Assembly: GCA_018971065.1 (NCBI GenBank)
Contig: JAGWVC010000004.1
Span: forward strand, 1 to 64,000
DNA from: Sphingomonadales bacterium
GTDB lineage: Bacteria > Pseudomonadota > Alphaproteobacteria > Sphingomonadales > Sphingomonadaceae
Reading direction: 5' to 3'
DNA length: 64,000 nt
Shown: positions 7,141 through 15,812 of the stretch, piece by piece
Position numbering within the stretch: the stretch's first letter is position 1
Layout: each line of letters starts with the position of its first letter
Notes under the pieces: generated by a model
What the model was told of the DNA's origin: nothing
What the model saw: only the letters and a program-made list of their open reading frames with translations
The model's database searches: none
Translations under genes and position numbers: made by a program

Positions 7141-8409
7141 TCAGCCCAGCGCCGCCTGCTTCTCATCCGCCAGCCGGTCCAGCTCCGCCCGGCTCAGCTT
7201 CTGCGCGGTGGTCTTCAACTGCCCGCAGGCGGCATCGATGTCCCGCCCGCGTGGGGTGCGCACCGGCGCGCTGATCCCCGCCTCGAACACGATCTCCGAA
7301 AACCGCCTGATCCGCTCGGGGGCAGAGCATTCATAGGCCGCCCCCGGCCACGGGTTGAACGGAATCAGGTTCACCTTCGCCGGCAGCCGGTACTGCTTGA
7401 TCAGCCGCACCAGTTCGTGCGCGTGCTCGTCGCTGTCGTTGCGGTCCTTCAGCATCACGTACTCGAAGGTGATCCGCCGCGCGTTGCTGGCCCCCGGATA
7501 GTCCGCGCAGGCCTGCAGCAGCTCGTCCAGCCCATACTTGCGGTTGATCGGCACGATCTCGTCGCGGATCTCCTTGGTCACGGCATGAAGCGACACCGCC
7601 AGGTTGACGCCGATCTCCTCCCCGGCGCGCGCCATCATCGGCACCACCCCGCTGGTGGACAGCGTGATGCGCCGCTTCGACAGCGCCAGCCCTTCGCCGT
7701 CCATCACCAGCTTCAGCGCATCGCGCACGTTGTCGAAATTGTAGAGCGGCTCGCCCATCCCCATCATCACGATGTTGGTCAGCAGGCGTCCATCGGCGGT
7801 ATAGCTGCCCTCGTCCTCGTCGTCATCCAGCCCGGCCATGTTGTCGGGCCGCGAATCATGGGCGCCCTTCGGCCATTCCCCCAGAGCGTCGCGGACCAGC
7901 ATCACCTGCCCGACGATCTCGCCCGGCGTCAGGTTGCGCACCAGCCGCATCGTCCCGGTATGGCAGAACCGGCAGTTCAGCGTGCAGCCCACCTGGCTGG
8001 AAACACACAGCGTCCCCCGGTCGGCATCGGGAATGAACACCATTTCGAACTCGTGGCCGTCCGCCGTGCGCAACAGCCACTTGCGGGTCCCGTCCTCGGA
8101 GACCTGCGACAGCGCGATTTCGGGCCGGCCGATCACGAACCGCTCCGCCAGCCACGGCCGCATCGTCTTGGCAATGTCGGTCATCGCCTCGAACTCGGTC
8201 ACGCCGCGATGGTACAGCCAGTGGTACACCTGCCGCCCGCGCAGCTTCGCCGCCTTCGCGTCCAGCCCGGCTTCGGCAAACAGCTCTGAAATGCGGGCGC
8301 GCGGCAGGCCGATCAGGTCGATGCGGCCGTCGGCGCGCGGGGTCACGTCACGGGGCACGGTCACCGGGTCGGTGTGGCCCGGGATGGTCATCAGGGGTGT
8401 GTCAGTCAT
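7141..8409 (-). CDS. rlmN: Dual-specificity 23S rRNA/tRNA A2503/A37 C2-methyltransferase RlmN
   Basis: This is a 422-residue radical-SAM enzyme that methylates C2 of A2503 in 23S rRNA and A37 in some tRNAs. The CxxxCxxC cluster motif is C142, C146 and C149 (CTLNCRFC). The family signature [12 protein letters not shown] and the C-terminal DIDAACGQL, which contains the second catalytic cysteine, are present. An N-terminal RlmN-type helical domain includes the phrase [15 protein letters not shown]. An acidic insert ([14 protein letters not shown]) precedes the GMGEP motif and is a common alphaproteobacterial variation. I chose the ATG at 8409 because the extra eight residues possible upstream look spurious. 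It lies 36 bp after the IalB-like gene and may be its operon partner. Confidence 0.95.
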   Translation of the reverse strand: MTDTPLMTIPGHTDPVTVPRDVTPRADGRIDLIGLPRARISELFAEAGLDAKAAKLRGRQVYHWLYHRGVTEFEAMTDIAKTMRPWLAERFVIGRPEIALSQVSEDGTRKWLLRTADGHEFEMVFIPDADRGTLCVSSQVGCTLNCRFCHTGTMRLVRNLTPGEIVGQVMLVRDALGEWPKGAHDSRPDNMAGLDDDEDEGSYTADGRLLTNIVMMGMGEPLYNFDNVRDALKLVMDGEGLALSKRRITLSTSGVVPMMARAGEEIGVNLAVSLHAVTKEIRDEIVPINRKYGLDELLQACADYPGASNARRITFEYVMLKDRNDSDEHAHELVRLIKQYRLPAKVNLIPFNPWPGAAYECSAPERIRRFSEIVFEAGISAPVRTPRGRDIDAACGQLKTTAQKLSRAELDRLADEKQAALG

Positions 8410-8445
8410 GGAGACGCCGCATATAGGGCACAACCGCCCCGAACG

Positions 8446-8931
8446 CTACCCGGCACACCCCACCAGTGCCGAGTCCATCGCCGAAGCCGCCCCCGCCAGC
8501 CGGTAACTGTCGGTGAACAGGTGCCCGTCACCGGCCCGCGCGCTCACCGTCAGGCTTGCCGAAGACCGCATCGCCGCCAGGATCGCCGCCTCGTCGCGGG
8601 CATCGCGCGGCCAGGCATCGGCCCCTTGCGCCACCAGCTCGAACCGCTTCGCCCCCATCGCCAGGCGCGGCGCCGCGCCCACCGGCACCTTGCTCAACCG
8701 CAGGTGGACCCGCCCGCGCAGGCCCCGCTTCGGCCAGTTGCCCACGTCCAGCCAGCCCTTGGCGGAACCGCCGGGCTTCTCGGGAATCGCGATCGCATAG
8801 CAGCGCGGCACTTGCGCGTCGCGAAACGCGCCCCAGCCTTCGAACATCCCCAGGCTGTCGCGCGCCGCCGCCGGCGCGGCCAGCAACGCACCCGGCAAGG
8901 CGACCAACCCCAAGAGCCGCCGCATCCTCAT
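8446..8931 (-). CDS. Secreted IalB-like (invasion-associated locus B family) protein
   Basis: The 161-residue product begins with a clear signal peptide (arginines, then LLGLVALPGALLAAPAAA), so it is exported to the periplasm. The mature part follows the IalB-family layout: a GMFEGWGAF start, a cysteine in PRCYAIA, then KRFELVAQGADAWPRDARDEAAILAAMR and a closing TDSYRLAGAASAMD with a final cysteine. The two cysteines could form a disulfide. The molecular function of this family is not established, although IalB itself is linked to Bartonella cell invasion. The ATG overlaps the stop codon of the upstream gene (ATGA), which indicates translational coupling. A second in-frame ATG lies two codons downstream. 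Confidence 0.65.
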   Translation of the reverse strand: MRMRRLLGLVALPGALLAAPAAARDSLGMFEGWGAFRDAQVPRCYAIAIPEKPGGSAKGWLDVGNWPKRGLRGRVHLRLSKVPVGAAPRLAMGAKRFELVAQGADAWPRDARDEAAILAAMRSSASLTVSARAGDGHLFTDSYRLAGAASAMDSALVGCAG

Positions 8932-9131
8932 CCCTCGGCCAGATCGCGCCAGGCAACCACGTCGTTGTCGGTGGCGATGTACAGCCCGTCCGCCACCTCG
9001 TCGGGCTGCGCGGCGGCCATCGCCATCGCTTCTTCCAGCGGGCCATAGAACAGCGTCTCGGCCCGCCCGCCCTCGGCCGCCATGTCCAGGTGATAGAGCC
9101 GCACCGTCGCGTCGCGGAAGGTCGTGCGCAT
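8928..9131 (-). CDS. Conserved small hypothetical protein (67 residues)
   Basis: I do not recognise this 67-residue protein. It has no signal peptide or membrane segment. It reads like a compact folded domain, with a basic beginning (MRTTFRDATVRLYHLD) and an acidic second half (DEVADGLYIATDNDVVAW). It is held between DUF4169 and the IalB-like gene by stop/start overlaps on both sides, TGATG upstream and ATGA downstream. The tight packing and local codon style make it a real gene. Confidence 0.7.
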   Translation of the reverse strand: MRTTFRDATVRLYHLDMAAEGGRAETLFYGPLEEAMAMAAAQPDEVADGLYIATDNDVVAWRDLAEG

Positions 9132-9316
9132 CAGTCCGTATCCCCATCCAGCCGCGCGCCATCCACCACCCGCGCCAGCCGCGCCGCATCCAGCGCCCGC
9201 GCCGCCTTCTCGCCGCGCGTCTGCCCATGCTTCGCCCGATTGGCATCGGCCGCGCCACGCGCCGCCTGCCGGTCCCGCGCCTTGCGTGCCATGCGAAGGT
9301 TGATGATGTCCGCCAT
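9131..9316 (-). CDS. DUF4169 family protein
   Basis: This is a 61-residue, very basic protein that starts MADIINLRMARKARDRQAA and contains ADANRAKHGQTRGEKAARALDAARL. This is the typical pattern of DUF4169, short alphaproteobacterial proteins of unknown function. It is almost entirely helical in character, with alternating charges. It is the first gene of a coupled minus-strand group with the 67-residue protein and the IalB-like protein, and possibly rlmN. The upstream 149 bp are shared with the divergent chemoreceptor gene. Confidence 0.8.
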   Translation of the reverse strand: MADIINLRMARKARDRQAARGAADANRAKHGQTRGEKAARALDAARLARVVDGARLDGDTD

Positions 9317-9465
9317 GCCCGCCTCTTCGCGCTTTCCGCCGGCTTCGGCAAGTGGGGCCGGTATCGGGGTATAAACCTATGGAATTGCAAACCTGCCCTT
9401 GGTTGTTTCTGCCTTAACGCGGCATCCTGACAGGGCCGTGCGTGGCCGCAACACGGGAATCGACA

Positions 9466-11373
9466 ATGAATGCCTTGCTCGGCGGCACCATCCGGGAACG
9501 CATGGTCAAGTACCTGGCCACGCTGGCCATTCTCAGCACGCTGCAGTGCCTGTCGACGATCTGGGTCGAGGTGGCGTTTCACCAGAGCGCCAACTTTCAG
9601 CGCGAGATGACCCAGGTCACATCGCGGCAGATGTTCGGCGACATGAAGCACGACGCCATCGAAAGCGATGTGCTGCGCCTCAAGGACGCCATCGCCCGCA
9701 ACGATTCCGGCCAGGCGGACAGCGCGCGCAAGGCGCTCGACGAGGACATCGCCGCCATCAATGAGGCGTATGGTTTCGTCTTCGCCCAGAAATATCCCGA
9801 TGCCCTCCAGCCGGCGGTCACTGCCGCGCAAGGCCCCTTGCGGGACTATGTCACCAGTGCCCAGGAGGCCCGCCAGGCGCTGGACGGGAATCCCGCGCAG
9901 GCCCAGCCCGCCGTCGATACGGTCATCGCGTCGTTCAAGACGTTCGAACAGGTCCAGGACAAACTGGCCGCCGCGCTGAAGGATTCGATCGACGCCCAGT
10001 CCGAACAGGACGATCGCCTGACCCTGTTCATCCAGATCGCGCAGGCGCTGTTCGTGCTTGCCGGCGGCGCCGGCATGGCGTTGACGTTCTTCTACACCCG
10101 CAACCAGGTCGTCGGCCCGCTCGACCGGCTTGCCGATACGTTGAACACGATGGCGGCCGGTGACTATTCCGATCCGGTCCAGGGCTACGACAACCGCGAC
10201 GAGATCGCCCGCATGGCCGATGCCGCGCAGGTGTTCCGCCGCACCGCGCTGGAAAAGCAGCAGGCCGATACCGACCAGCGCGAGGTCGTCGATGCGCTCA
10301 GCACCGGCCTGACCCGCCTGTCCGAACAGCACCTCGAATACCAGATCGAGAAGCCGTTCCCGCCCGCCTATGCCGCCTTGCGCGACACCTTCAATGGCGC
10401 GCTGGCCTCGCTGTGCAGCGCCATCGGCACGGTCCGCGCCGGCGCCGGCAACCTGACGAACTCGATCGCCGAGATCCGCGCCGCCTCCGACGATCTGGCC
10501 CTGCGCAACGAACAGCAGGCCGCCAGCCTCGAGGAAACCAACGCGGCGATGGGCGAAGTCACCCGCAGCGTTGCCGAAACCGCCGACGGCGCCGCCAGCG
10601 TCCGCACCGCGATGGAACTGGCCCAGCGCGAGGCCAGCGAAGGCGGCACCGTCGTCCGCGACGCCATCGCCGCGATGGCCGCGATCGAGAAGTCCACGCA
10701 GGAAATCACCAAGATCACCGACCTGATCGACGGCATCGCCTTCCAGACCAACCTGCTCGCGCTCAACGCCGGGGTCGAGGCCGCGCGCGCCGGCGATGCC
10801 GGCAAGGGCTTCGCGGTCGTCGCCAACGAAGTCCGTGCGCTGGCCCAGCGCTCGGCCGATGCCGCGCAGGACATCAAGGAACTGATCGCCGCCAGCACCG
10901 GCCAGGTCGATGCCGGAGTCGCGCTGGTCGGCAAGACCGGCGACCGGCTCGGCGCGATTGTCGCCCGCGTCGGCGAGATCACCAGCAGCGTCAACGAAAT
11001 CGCCGAGGCTGCCGAACGCCAGGCCGGCAACCTGCGCCACGTCAACGATGCGGTCGGCGAAATGGACCGCATGACCCAGCGCAACGCCGCAATGGTCGAA
11101 CAGACCACCGCCGCCACGCGCAGCCTCGCCAGCGAGGCCACCCAGCTTCACGATCTGGTCAAGAGCTTCCACACCCGCGACTTGTCCAGCCGCCCGGCCC
11201 ACGCCCGCGATGCCCACAAGTTGCGCCGCGCCAACATCGCCGCAGAATCCGCTGCGGCCCCGTCACGCGAACCCCGTATCGAACCCCGGCCCGAACGCCG
11301 CGCCATCCCGGCAACAAGTGGCAACCTCGCGCTGAAATCGGCCCCGGTGGAAGACGACTGGAGCGAGTTCTGA
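9466..11373 (+). CDS. Methyl-accepting chemotaxis protein
   Basis: This is a 635-residue transmembrane chemoreceptor. TM1 is around residues 14-37 and TM2 around 187-210, with a helical periplasmic sensor domain of about 150 residues between them. A HAMP domain follows (NQVVGPLDRLADTLNTMAAGDY), then a possible second HAMP-like unit. The signalling tip reads DGIAFQTNLLALNAGVEAAR, which contacts CheA and CheW. The last six residues, DDWSEF, match the xWxxF tether that recruits CheR/CheB to high-abundance receptors. The ATG at 9466, with GGGAA upstream, is preferred over an upstream GTG. No other chemotaxis gene is near, so it must couple to a distant array. The ligand is unknown. Confidence 0.93.
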   Translation: MNALLGGTIRERMVKYLATLAILSTLQCLSTIWVEVAFHQSANFQREMTQVTSRQMFGDMKHDAIESDVLRLKDAIARNDSGQADSARKALDEDIAAINEAYGFVFAQKYPDALQPAVTAAQGPLRDYVTSAQEARQALDGNPAQAQPAVDTVIASFKTFEQVQDKLAAALKDSIDAQSEQDDRLTLFIQIAQALFVLAGGAGMALTFFYTRNQVVGPLDRLADTLNTMAAGDYSDPVQGYDNRDEIARMADAAQVFRRTALEKQQADTDQREVVDALSTGLTRLSEQHLEYQIEKPFPPAYAALRDTFNGALASLCSAIGTVRAGAGNLTNSIAEIRAASDDLALRNEQQAASLEETNAAMGEVTRSVAETADGAASVRTAMELAQREASEGGTVVRDAIAAMAAIEKSTQEITKITDLIDGIAFQTNLLALNAGVEAARAGDAGKGFAVVANEVRALAQRSADAAQDIKELIAASTGQVDAGVALVGKTGDRLGAIVARVGEITSSVNEIAEAAERQAGNLRHVNDAVGEMDRMTQRNAAMVEQTTAATRSLASEATQLHDLVKSFHTRDLSSRPAHARDAHKLRRANIAAESAAAPSREPRIEPRPERRAIPATSGNLALKSAPVEDDWSEF

Positions 11374-11377
11374 CGGG

Positions 11378-11875
11378 CTAGGCTTCGGGGTACGCGATCC
11401 CCACCACCTCCCATTCCTTCTCCCCGGCGGGCAACCGCACCTTGCGCACATCGCCCAGCGCCGCCCCGCGCAGCGCCCGTGCCATCGGTGCCGACCAGCC
11501 GATCCGCCCGGCGCTGGCATCCTGCTCGTCGTCGCCCACCAGCGTCACCGTGCGGCGATTGTCATCCTCGTCGGCAATTTCCACCGTCGCGCCGAACCAG
11601 GCCTTCGCCTTGTCCGCCTGCCGCGCCGGATCGATCACCCGCACCGCCTTCATCCGCCGCGCGAGATGCGCCAGCTCGCGATCGATCTCGCGCATCCGCT
11701 TGCGCCCATAGAGGTAATCGCCGTTCTCCGAGCGATCGCCGTTCCCCGCCGCCCAGCTCACGATCTCGACGATCGCCGGCCGCTCTGTGCCCAGCAGATG
11801 GTCATACCGCGCCCGCAGCGCCGCCATCCCGGCAGGCGTGATCGGTGGGCCTTCATTGGGTGATTTCGTTGCCAT
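11378..11875 (-). CDS. greB: Transcript cleavage/elongation factor of the GreA/GreB family, GreB-like
   Basis: The 165-residue protein has the two-domain Gre layout. The N-terminal coiled coil contains the GreB-like phrase GDRSENGDYLYGRKRMREID (about residues 46-65), with the acidic tip that stimulates RNA polymerase to cleave backtracked RNA. The C-terminal FKBP-like domain contains TVTLVGDDEQDASAGRIGW and ends with GEKEWEVVGI. The extra C-terminal segment and the R-x-x-E-x-D-R pattern favour GreB over GreA. It converges on the chemoreceptor gene with only four bases between stop codons. Confidence 0.87.
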   Translation of the reverse strand: MATKSPNEGPPITPAGMAALRARYDHLLGTERPAIVEIVSWAAGNGDRSENGDYLYGRKRMREIDRELAHLARRMKAVRVIDPARQADKAKAWFGATVEIADEDDNRRTVTLVGDDEQDASAGRIGWSAPMARALRGAALGDVRKVRLPAGEKEWEVVGIAYPEA

Positions 11876-11949
11876 CGCGTGCCCCTAGCCGAATGCGCGA
11901 AAACGGGGAACCTGATCAGGCGGATCATTTCGAGGCAGTTGCCAGAAGA

Positions 11950-11995
11950 AATCCGTCTGTCCTGAGCTTGTCGAAGGGCTGTTCTTTTCTTGGGG
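11950..11995 (+). repeat. Short dispersed repeat, copy 1
   Basis: This 46-bp stretch shares the core CCTGAGCTTGTCGAAGGGCT and its flanks with 14217-14261 in the same orientation. The two copies bracket the two unknown genes at 12062-14192. From memory, the core GAGCTTGTCGAAGG is a frequent intergenic repeat in sphingomonads. Confidence 0.7.
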
Positions 11996-12061
11996 GCAGC
12001 CACGAGCCAACCGGTCCCCACTAAACCAACCGGAAACGTCCCCCGCGCTATACGGCGCCGC

Positions 12062-12730
12062 ATGGCCACCCTCTCGCCCCGCTTCGCCACCGACGACGAT
12101 GTCGCCGCAGCCCCGCGCAACAGCCCCGCCGGCATCGCCCTCGTCGTGTTCGCCGTCGCCGCGCTGCTTGCCTACTGCGCCGATCGCGGCCTGTCGCACA
12201 CCGCGTTGATTACCCCGATCAGCCCCGTCGGCCTGTGGCTGGCGCGCGCCCTCGGCCTGTGCGCCGGCCTTGCTGCCGCCGTAGCCACCACCACCGGACG
12301 CGGCCTGGCGTTCTACCGTCAGGCGATCCTGATGCTGGTCATCCCCTTCGGCGGCTACGCGCTCGGCGACGGCATCGCCTGGCGCCTTGCCGACCACTGG
12401 CACTTCGCTGGATCGCTGGCTGAATGGAGCCCGGCCCGCTTCCCCGTGGTCAACGTCAAGGGCGGTGGCAAATCGCGCAGCTATTCGCTCGGCATCGATC
12501 CGTTCCAGACCGGCGATCCTGCCGGGATCGCGATCCCCTTCGCGCAGTACCAGGCCCTGCGCGACGCTTTCGCGGGCCAATGCGTCACCGTCGCAATCCG
12601 CCGCGCCGCCGATGGCGCCACCGAAGTCCGCACCCGCCCGCTCAACCCCGGTCCGGGCGGGGAGGCGGAAGTTGCCCCCTGCAACGGCAACACGTCGTCG
12701 GCATCCGCCCACGCCTCACCCTGGCGCTGA
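12062..12730 (+). CDS. Predicted inner-membrane protein of unknown function
   Basis: I do not recognise this 222-residue protein. After a short charged N-terminus there are about three hydrophobic segments: GIALVVFAVAALLAYCA near residue 22, a second around ALGLCAGLAAAVATT, and a third around AILMLVIPFGGYALGDG. A soluble C-terminal domain of about 110 residues follows, with one cysteine pair separated by about 50 residues (GQCVTVAIRR, VAPCNGN). The topology suggests a small membrane anchor with a domain on one side. The ATG at 12062 fits the codon style. It precedes the secreted beta-helix-like gene by 91 bp, and both are bracketed by a direct repeat, so they may form one unit. Confidence 0.7.
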   Translation: MATLSPRFATDDDVAAAPRNSPAGIALVVFAVAALLAYCADRGLSHTALITPISPVGLWLARALGLCAGLAAAVATTTGRGLAFYRQAILMLVIPFGGYALGDGIAWRLADHWHFAGSLAEWSPARFPVVNVKGGGKSRSYSLGIDPFQTGDPAGIAIPFAQYQALRDAFAGQCVTVAIRRAADGATEVRTRPLNPGPGGEAEVAPCNGNTSSASAHASPWR

Positions 12731-12821
12731 CCGGGGCAGGGGCCGCGCCCGCATATTCGCTTGTCCCCGGCCGATCATGCGGCAATGCTTGCTTCCGGCT
12801 CGGCAACAATCGGAAAACCGC

Positions 12822-14192
12822 ATGAACCCTCGCGCGTCGTCCGCCACACTGGCCCTCTGCATCCTCGTGCTGGCCACGCCGACACCGGCGGCGAAGCCGA
12901 AACCCCGCGCCCCGCGCCCCGTCGGCGCCTATCCGTTCTACATGCCGATGCAGGGCCTCCAGCCCCCCGCCGTCCGCCTCCTCGTTAAATGCGATACCAG
13001 CCGCGCCGCCGGCCATGAGGTCTACGAAGGCCCCGGCGCCGCCACGCTCTACGGCCGCGTCCAGGGCGGCTTCGAATTCGTCTACGAGGCGCTCGACAGC
13101 CGGCGTCGTCCCTGTGTCTACCCATTCGCGCCGTGGCAGCCGCAGATCGTCGGCGCGCTGCAGGGCACCCAGTACGTGTTCCGCTCGTCGATCCCCGGCA
13201 AGCGCGTCACCTTCCACAGCGACAGCCCGTGGGCCACGATCGACTTGCGCCTGTTCCAGATCGGCCGCGCCCGCGTCCATTTCGAGATGAAGGACATCAG
13301 CCTCGATTTCCCCAGGGCCGTCCAGCCGATGGGCGCGCTGCACCTCGAAGCCACCGGCGCCACGAAACCGGGCCTGTTCACCGCCGTCATCCGCCGCTCG
13401 AAACTCTACGGCGGCAAGAACGCGCTGTTCGTGCCCAGCGGCCAGACGATGCTTTATGTCGAGGACAGCGAGATCGCCGGCAATGTCGGCACCAATGTCG
13501 ATCAGGAACACGGCACCTACATCAACGGCATCCTCGTCTCGCACCTGAAAAATTCCTCGTGGCACGGCCAGCTCGGCTGGCAGGACAAGGCCAGCGGCCA
13601 CCAATTGAAGGACAAGGCCTACCTGCGCATCTACGAGAACGTCACCGTTTCAAACGCCACCGCCGGCACGCCACCCAGCGCGATGCCGCTGGTCGATGCC
13701 AGCGCCTTCGGTTTCACCTGGGCGAAGGGGCTGAAGCTGAAACGCCTGCAACCGCTGCAATCCCCGCGCGATTCGCTGTTCGAACTGCGCACCGAAATCC
13801 GCTACGGCGAACCCGGGCTATATCCCTGGCCGGTCCTCGCCACGCCCGGCTGGCATATGCCCGCCCAACCGTTGACGGCGCTTGACCAGCTTTACCTCGC
13901 GGTATTCCAGGACACCTCGGTGGAAAGCTTCCGCAACGAACCCTTCGTGTTCCGCCTGTTCCCCACCGGCACCTCGATCATCCCCGGTACCCAGAACGTC
14001 GCCGGCAACGCCGACACCACCCCCGACCAGCAACGCTTCGCCGCGCTGTCCTTCGGCGCCCGTGGCCGCGCCGCCAAGCCTTTCGCCGCAACCGGCTGGA
14101 CCTTCACCAACCCGACCCTGCCGCCCCAATCCCGCTGGGTGCTGGACCGCGACACATTCATCCGCCACGCGCTGTCATTGGTCGGCCGCTAG
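12822..14192 (+). CDS. Secreted protein, possibly with a right-handed beta-helix fold
   Basis: The 456-residue product starts with a signal peptide (MNPRASSATLALCILVLATP, then a proline/lysine-rich linker), so it is exported. No family was recognised with confidence. The middle part (about residues 120-300) has short repeating beta strands and asparagine/glycine turns, for example KLYGGKNALFVPSGQTMLYV and DSEIAGNVGTN. This is typical of pectin-lyase-like beta-helices that bind or cut polysaccharides. It also contains a histidine-bearing phrase, DQEHGTYINGILV. The ATG at 12822 gives the signal peptide and is preferred over longer frames. An enzyme or structural role at the envelope is only an inference. 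Confidence 0.72.
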   Translation: MNPRASSATLALCILVLATPTPAAKPKPRAPRPVGAYPFYMPMQGLQPPAVRLLVKCDTSRAAGHEVYEGPGAATLYGRVQGGFEFVYEALDSRRRPCVYPFAPWQPQIVGALQGTQYVFRSSIPGKRVTFHSDSPWATIDLRLFQIGRARVHFEMKDISLDFPRAVQPMGALHLEATGATKPGLFTAVIRRSKLYGGKNALFVPSGQTMLYVEDSEIAGNVGTNVDQEHGTYINGILVSHLKNSSWHGQLGWQDKASGHQLKDKAYLRIYENVTVSNATAGTPPSAMPLVDASAFGFTWAKGLKLKRLQPLQSPRDSLFELRTEIRYGEPGLYPWPVLATPGWHMPAQPLTALDQLYLAVFQDTSVESFRNEPFVFRLFPTGTSIIPGTQNVAGNADTTPDQQRFAALSFGARGRAAKPFAATGWTFTNPTLPPQSRWVLDRDTFIRHALSLVGR

Positions 14193-14216
14193 GGCAGGGG
14201 GCGAAGTTATCGCCAT

Positions 14217-14261
14217 AATCCGTCCGCCCTGAGCTTGTCGAAGGGCTGTCCTTGTTCTTGG
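14217..14261 (+). repeat. Short dispersed repeat, copy 2
   Basis: This is the second direct copy of the element at 11950-11995. Both read AATCCGTC, three variable bases, CCTGAGCTTGTCGAAGGGCT, then GT and a CTT/TTCTTGG tail. It lies 24 bp after the stop codon of the beta-helix-like gene. Confidence 0.7.
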
Positions 14262-14340
14262 CGTTCAACCCCAACGGTCAATGCAGGCACCCGATCCCCC
14301 AGCCGAAAAGGGGCGCCCCACCGGACGCCCCCATACCCCG

Positions 14341-15786
14341 TCACTTCTTCCCGCAGCCCCCCTGCGTGCGCCGGAAATCGCGCTTGAACGGCGGCATCGC
14401 CACATAGCGGTCGACGCCCTGTTCGAAGTGGCGGATTCGCACCTCCTGATAGTTCGCCAGCGTGATCGCGCCCTTCATCGATGCTTCCAGCCCTTCCTGC
14501 TGCAGGAACAGGTTGTCGGTATCCTGGTCCAAAATCTCGCCGAACGACGGCGGCATCCCTTCGGCCTCCTTGAACGACTGGTGGTCCTCCAGCACCTGGC
14601 AGTCGGGCGGCGGCGGCGCCTCGCCATGCGCGGGCAGCGGCCGCAGGAACAGCACCTCGTACCAGCTCTTGCGATGGTCATGCTGGTCGGGACGGAAGCG
14701 ATAGACCATCGGCAGCGAAATGCCGGGGAAGATGAACATGTTCGGGAACAACTGATAGCTGAAGCAGTCCAGCAGCTCCGAATCCGAAACCCCGGAAAGA
14801 TCAGCATCATTCGCGGCGGCAAAGCTGTCACGATACATCTTCGCCATCGCCGCGCGCGCGCTTTCGCCTTCGCCCAGTTGCCGCGCCTTGCCCTCCAGCG
14901 AGGTGGGATCGCCGATGGTGAACTGCTCGAACACGTCCTGTTCGGTGATCTTGCCGTAGAGGTGCGGGCTGACCACCCCCAGCGTCGAGATGAAGCGGTT
15001 CATGTTCGCGCCATATGTGTCGTACTGCGAGTTGCAGTCGCCGTTCGACGGCGACACCTGCGGGTGAGTCGCCAGTACGTGGTAGGCCTCGTGGAACGCC
15101 TCCTGGTTCAGTTTCCAGTTGCACGGCAGCCGTTTCATCACGTGCAGGAAGGTGAAGCGCTCCTCCAGCTTCCACGCCCTGAACTGCGCCAGCGCTTCCG
15201 GCCCCATGTAGTCTTCCAGGCTCGGCGAATCGGGGTCCATGTTGACGAACACGAACCCGCCCAGCGTCGCCACCTTGGCCTCGGGCAGCGCCTGCTCGTC
15301 CTGCGGCGCGTGCGGGAAATCCCAGTCGCACAGCACGGTCTTGCACGAACCGTCGATCTCCCAGCTCCACGCATGGAACGTGCAGCGGAATTCGCTGGCG
15401 TTGCCGCTGGTGCCGTTGTGCCGCAGCTTGGTGCCGCGATGCAGGCAGGCATTGTGGAACGCGCGGATCGAGCCATCCTCCTGCCGCGTCACCAGCAGCG
15501 AATACGGCCCGATGTCATAGACGTAATAGTCGCCCGCCTCGGGAATATGCTCCTCGCGGCAGGCGAACTGCCAGGTGCGCGGCCACAGCCGCTCCACTTC
15601 CAGCTTGGCATAGCTCGCCTCGGTATAGCGGTCGGACGAGATGTCCTCGTCGCCCAGGAAGGTATAGCTCTCGCCGCGCACCCAGTCGGGCGCCGGATGC
15701 GCATCGCCGGCGATGATTTCCTGCGTGGTGATGGCGGGGCAGCGCGCCTCGCCGGGCTTGGTCAGCTTGGGATCGGCATAGTTCAT
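14341..15786 (-). CDS. Rieske non-heme iron oxygenase, large (alpha) subunit
   Basis: This is a 481-residue ring-hydroxylating oxygenase alpha subunit. The Rieske [2Fe-2S] site is C114-L-H116 and C135-T-F-H138. The mononuclear iron site follows the E-x2-H-x4-H rule, with E233, H236 and H241 in EAYHVLATH, preceded by the family phrase NWKLNQEAFHE. Such enzymes insert oxygen into aromatic or terpenoid substrates using electrons from a separate ferredoxin and reductase, neither of which is adjacent. No beta-subunit gene is present either, so a homo-oligomer is likely. It follows the amidohydrolase gene after 26 bp on the same strand, forming a two-gene operon. The substrate is unknown. Confidence 0.92.
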   Translation of the reverse strand: MNYADPKLTKPGEARCPAITTQEIIAGDAHPAPDWVRGESYTFLGDEDISSDRYTEASYAKLEVERLWPRTWQFACREEHIPEAGDYYVYDIGPYSLLVTRQEDGSIRAFHNACLHRGTKLRHNGTSGNASEFRCTFHAWSWEIDGSCKTVLCDWDFPHAPQDEQALPEAKVATLGGFVFVNMDPDSPSLEDYMGPEALAQFRAWKLEERFTFLHVMKRLPCNWKLNQEAFHEAYHVLATHPQVSPSNGDCNSQYDTYGANMNRFISTLGVVSPHLYGKITEQDVFEQFTIGDPTSLEGKARQLGEGESARAAMAKMYRDSFAAANDADLSGVSDSELLDCFSYQLFPNMFIFPGISLPMVYRFRPDQHDHRKSWYEVLFLRPLPAHGEAPPPPDCQVLEDHQSFKEAEGMPPSFGEILDQDTDNLFLQQEGLEASMKGAITLANYQEVRIRHFEQGVDRYVAMPPFKRDFRRTQGGCGKK

Positions 15787-15812
15787 CGGTCAGTCTCCCG
15801 TGGGGCTGCGGT

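Noticed and set aside
8932..11217. Very long minus-strand frame continuing upstream of the IalB-like gene through the chemoreceptor
   Set aside because: Only the 161-residue C-terminal part resembles a protein. The rest mirrors the chemoreceptor and the small operon genes, which have proper starts and overlaps.
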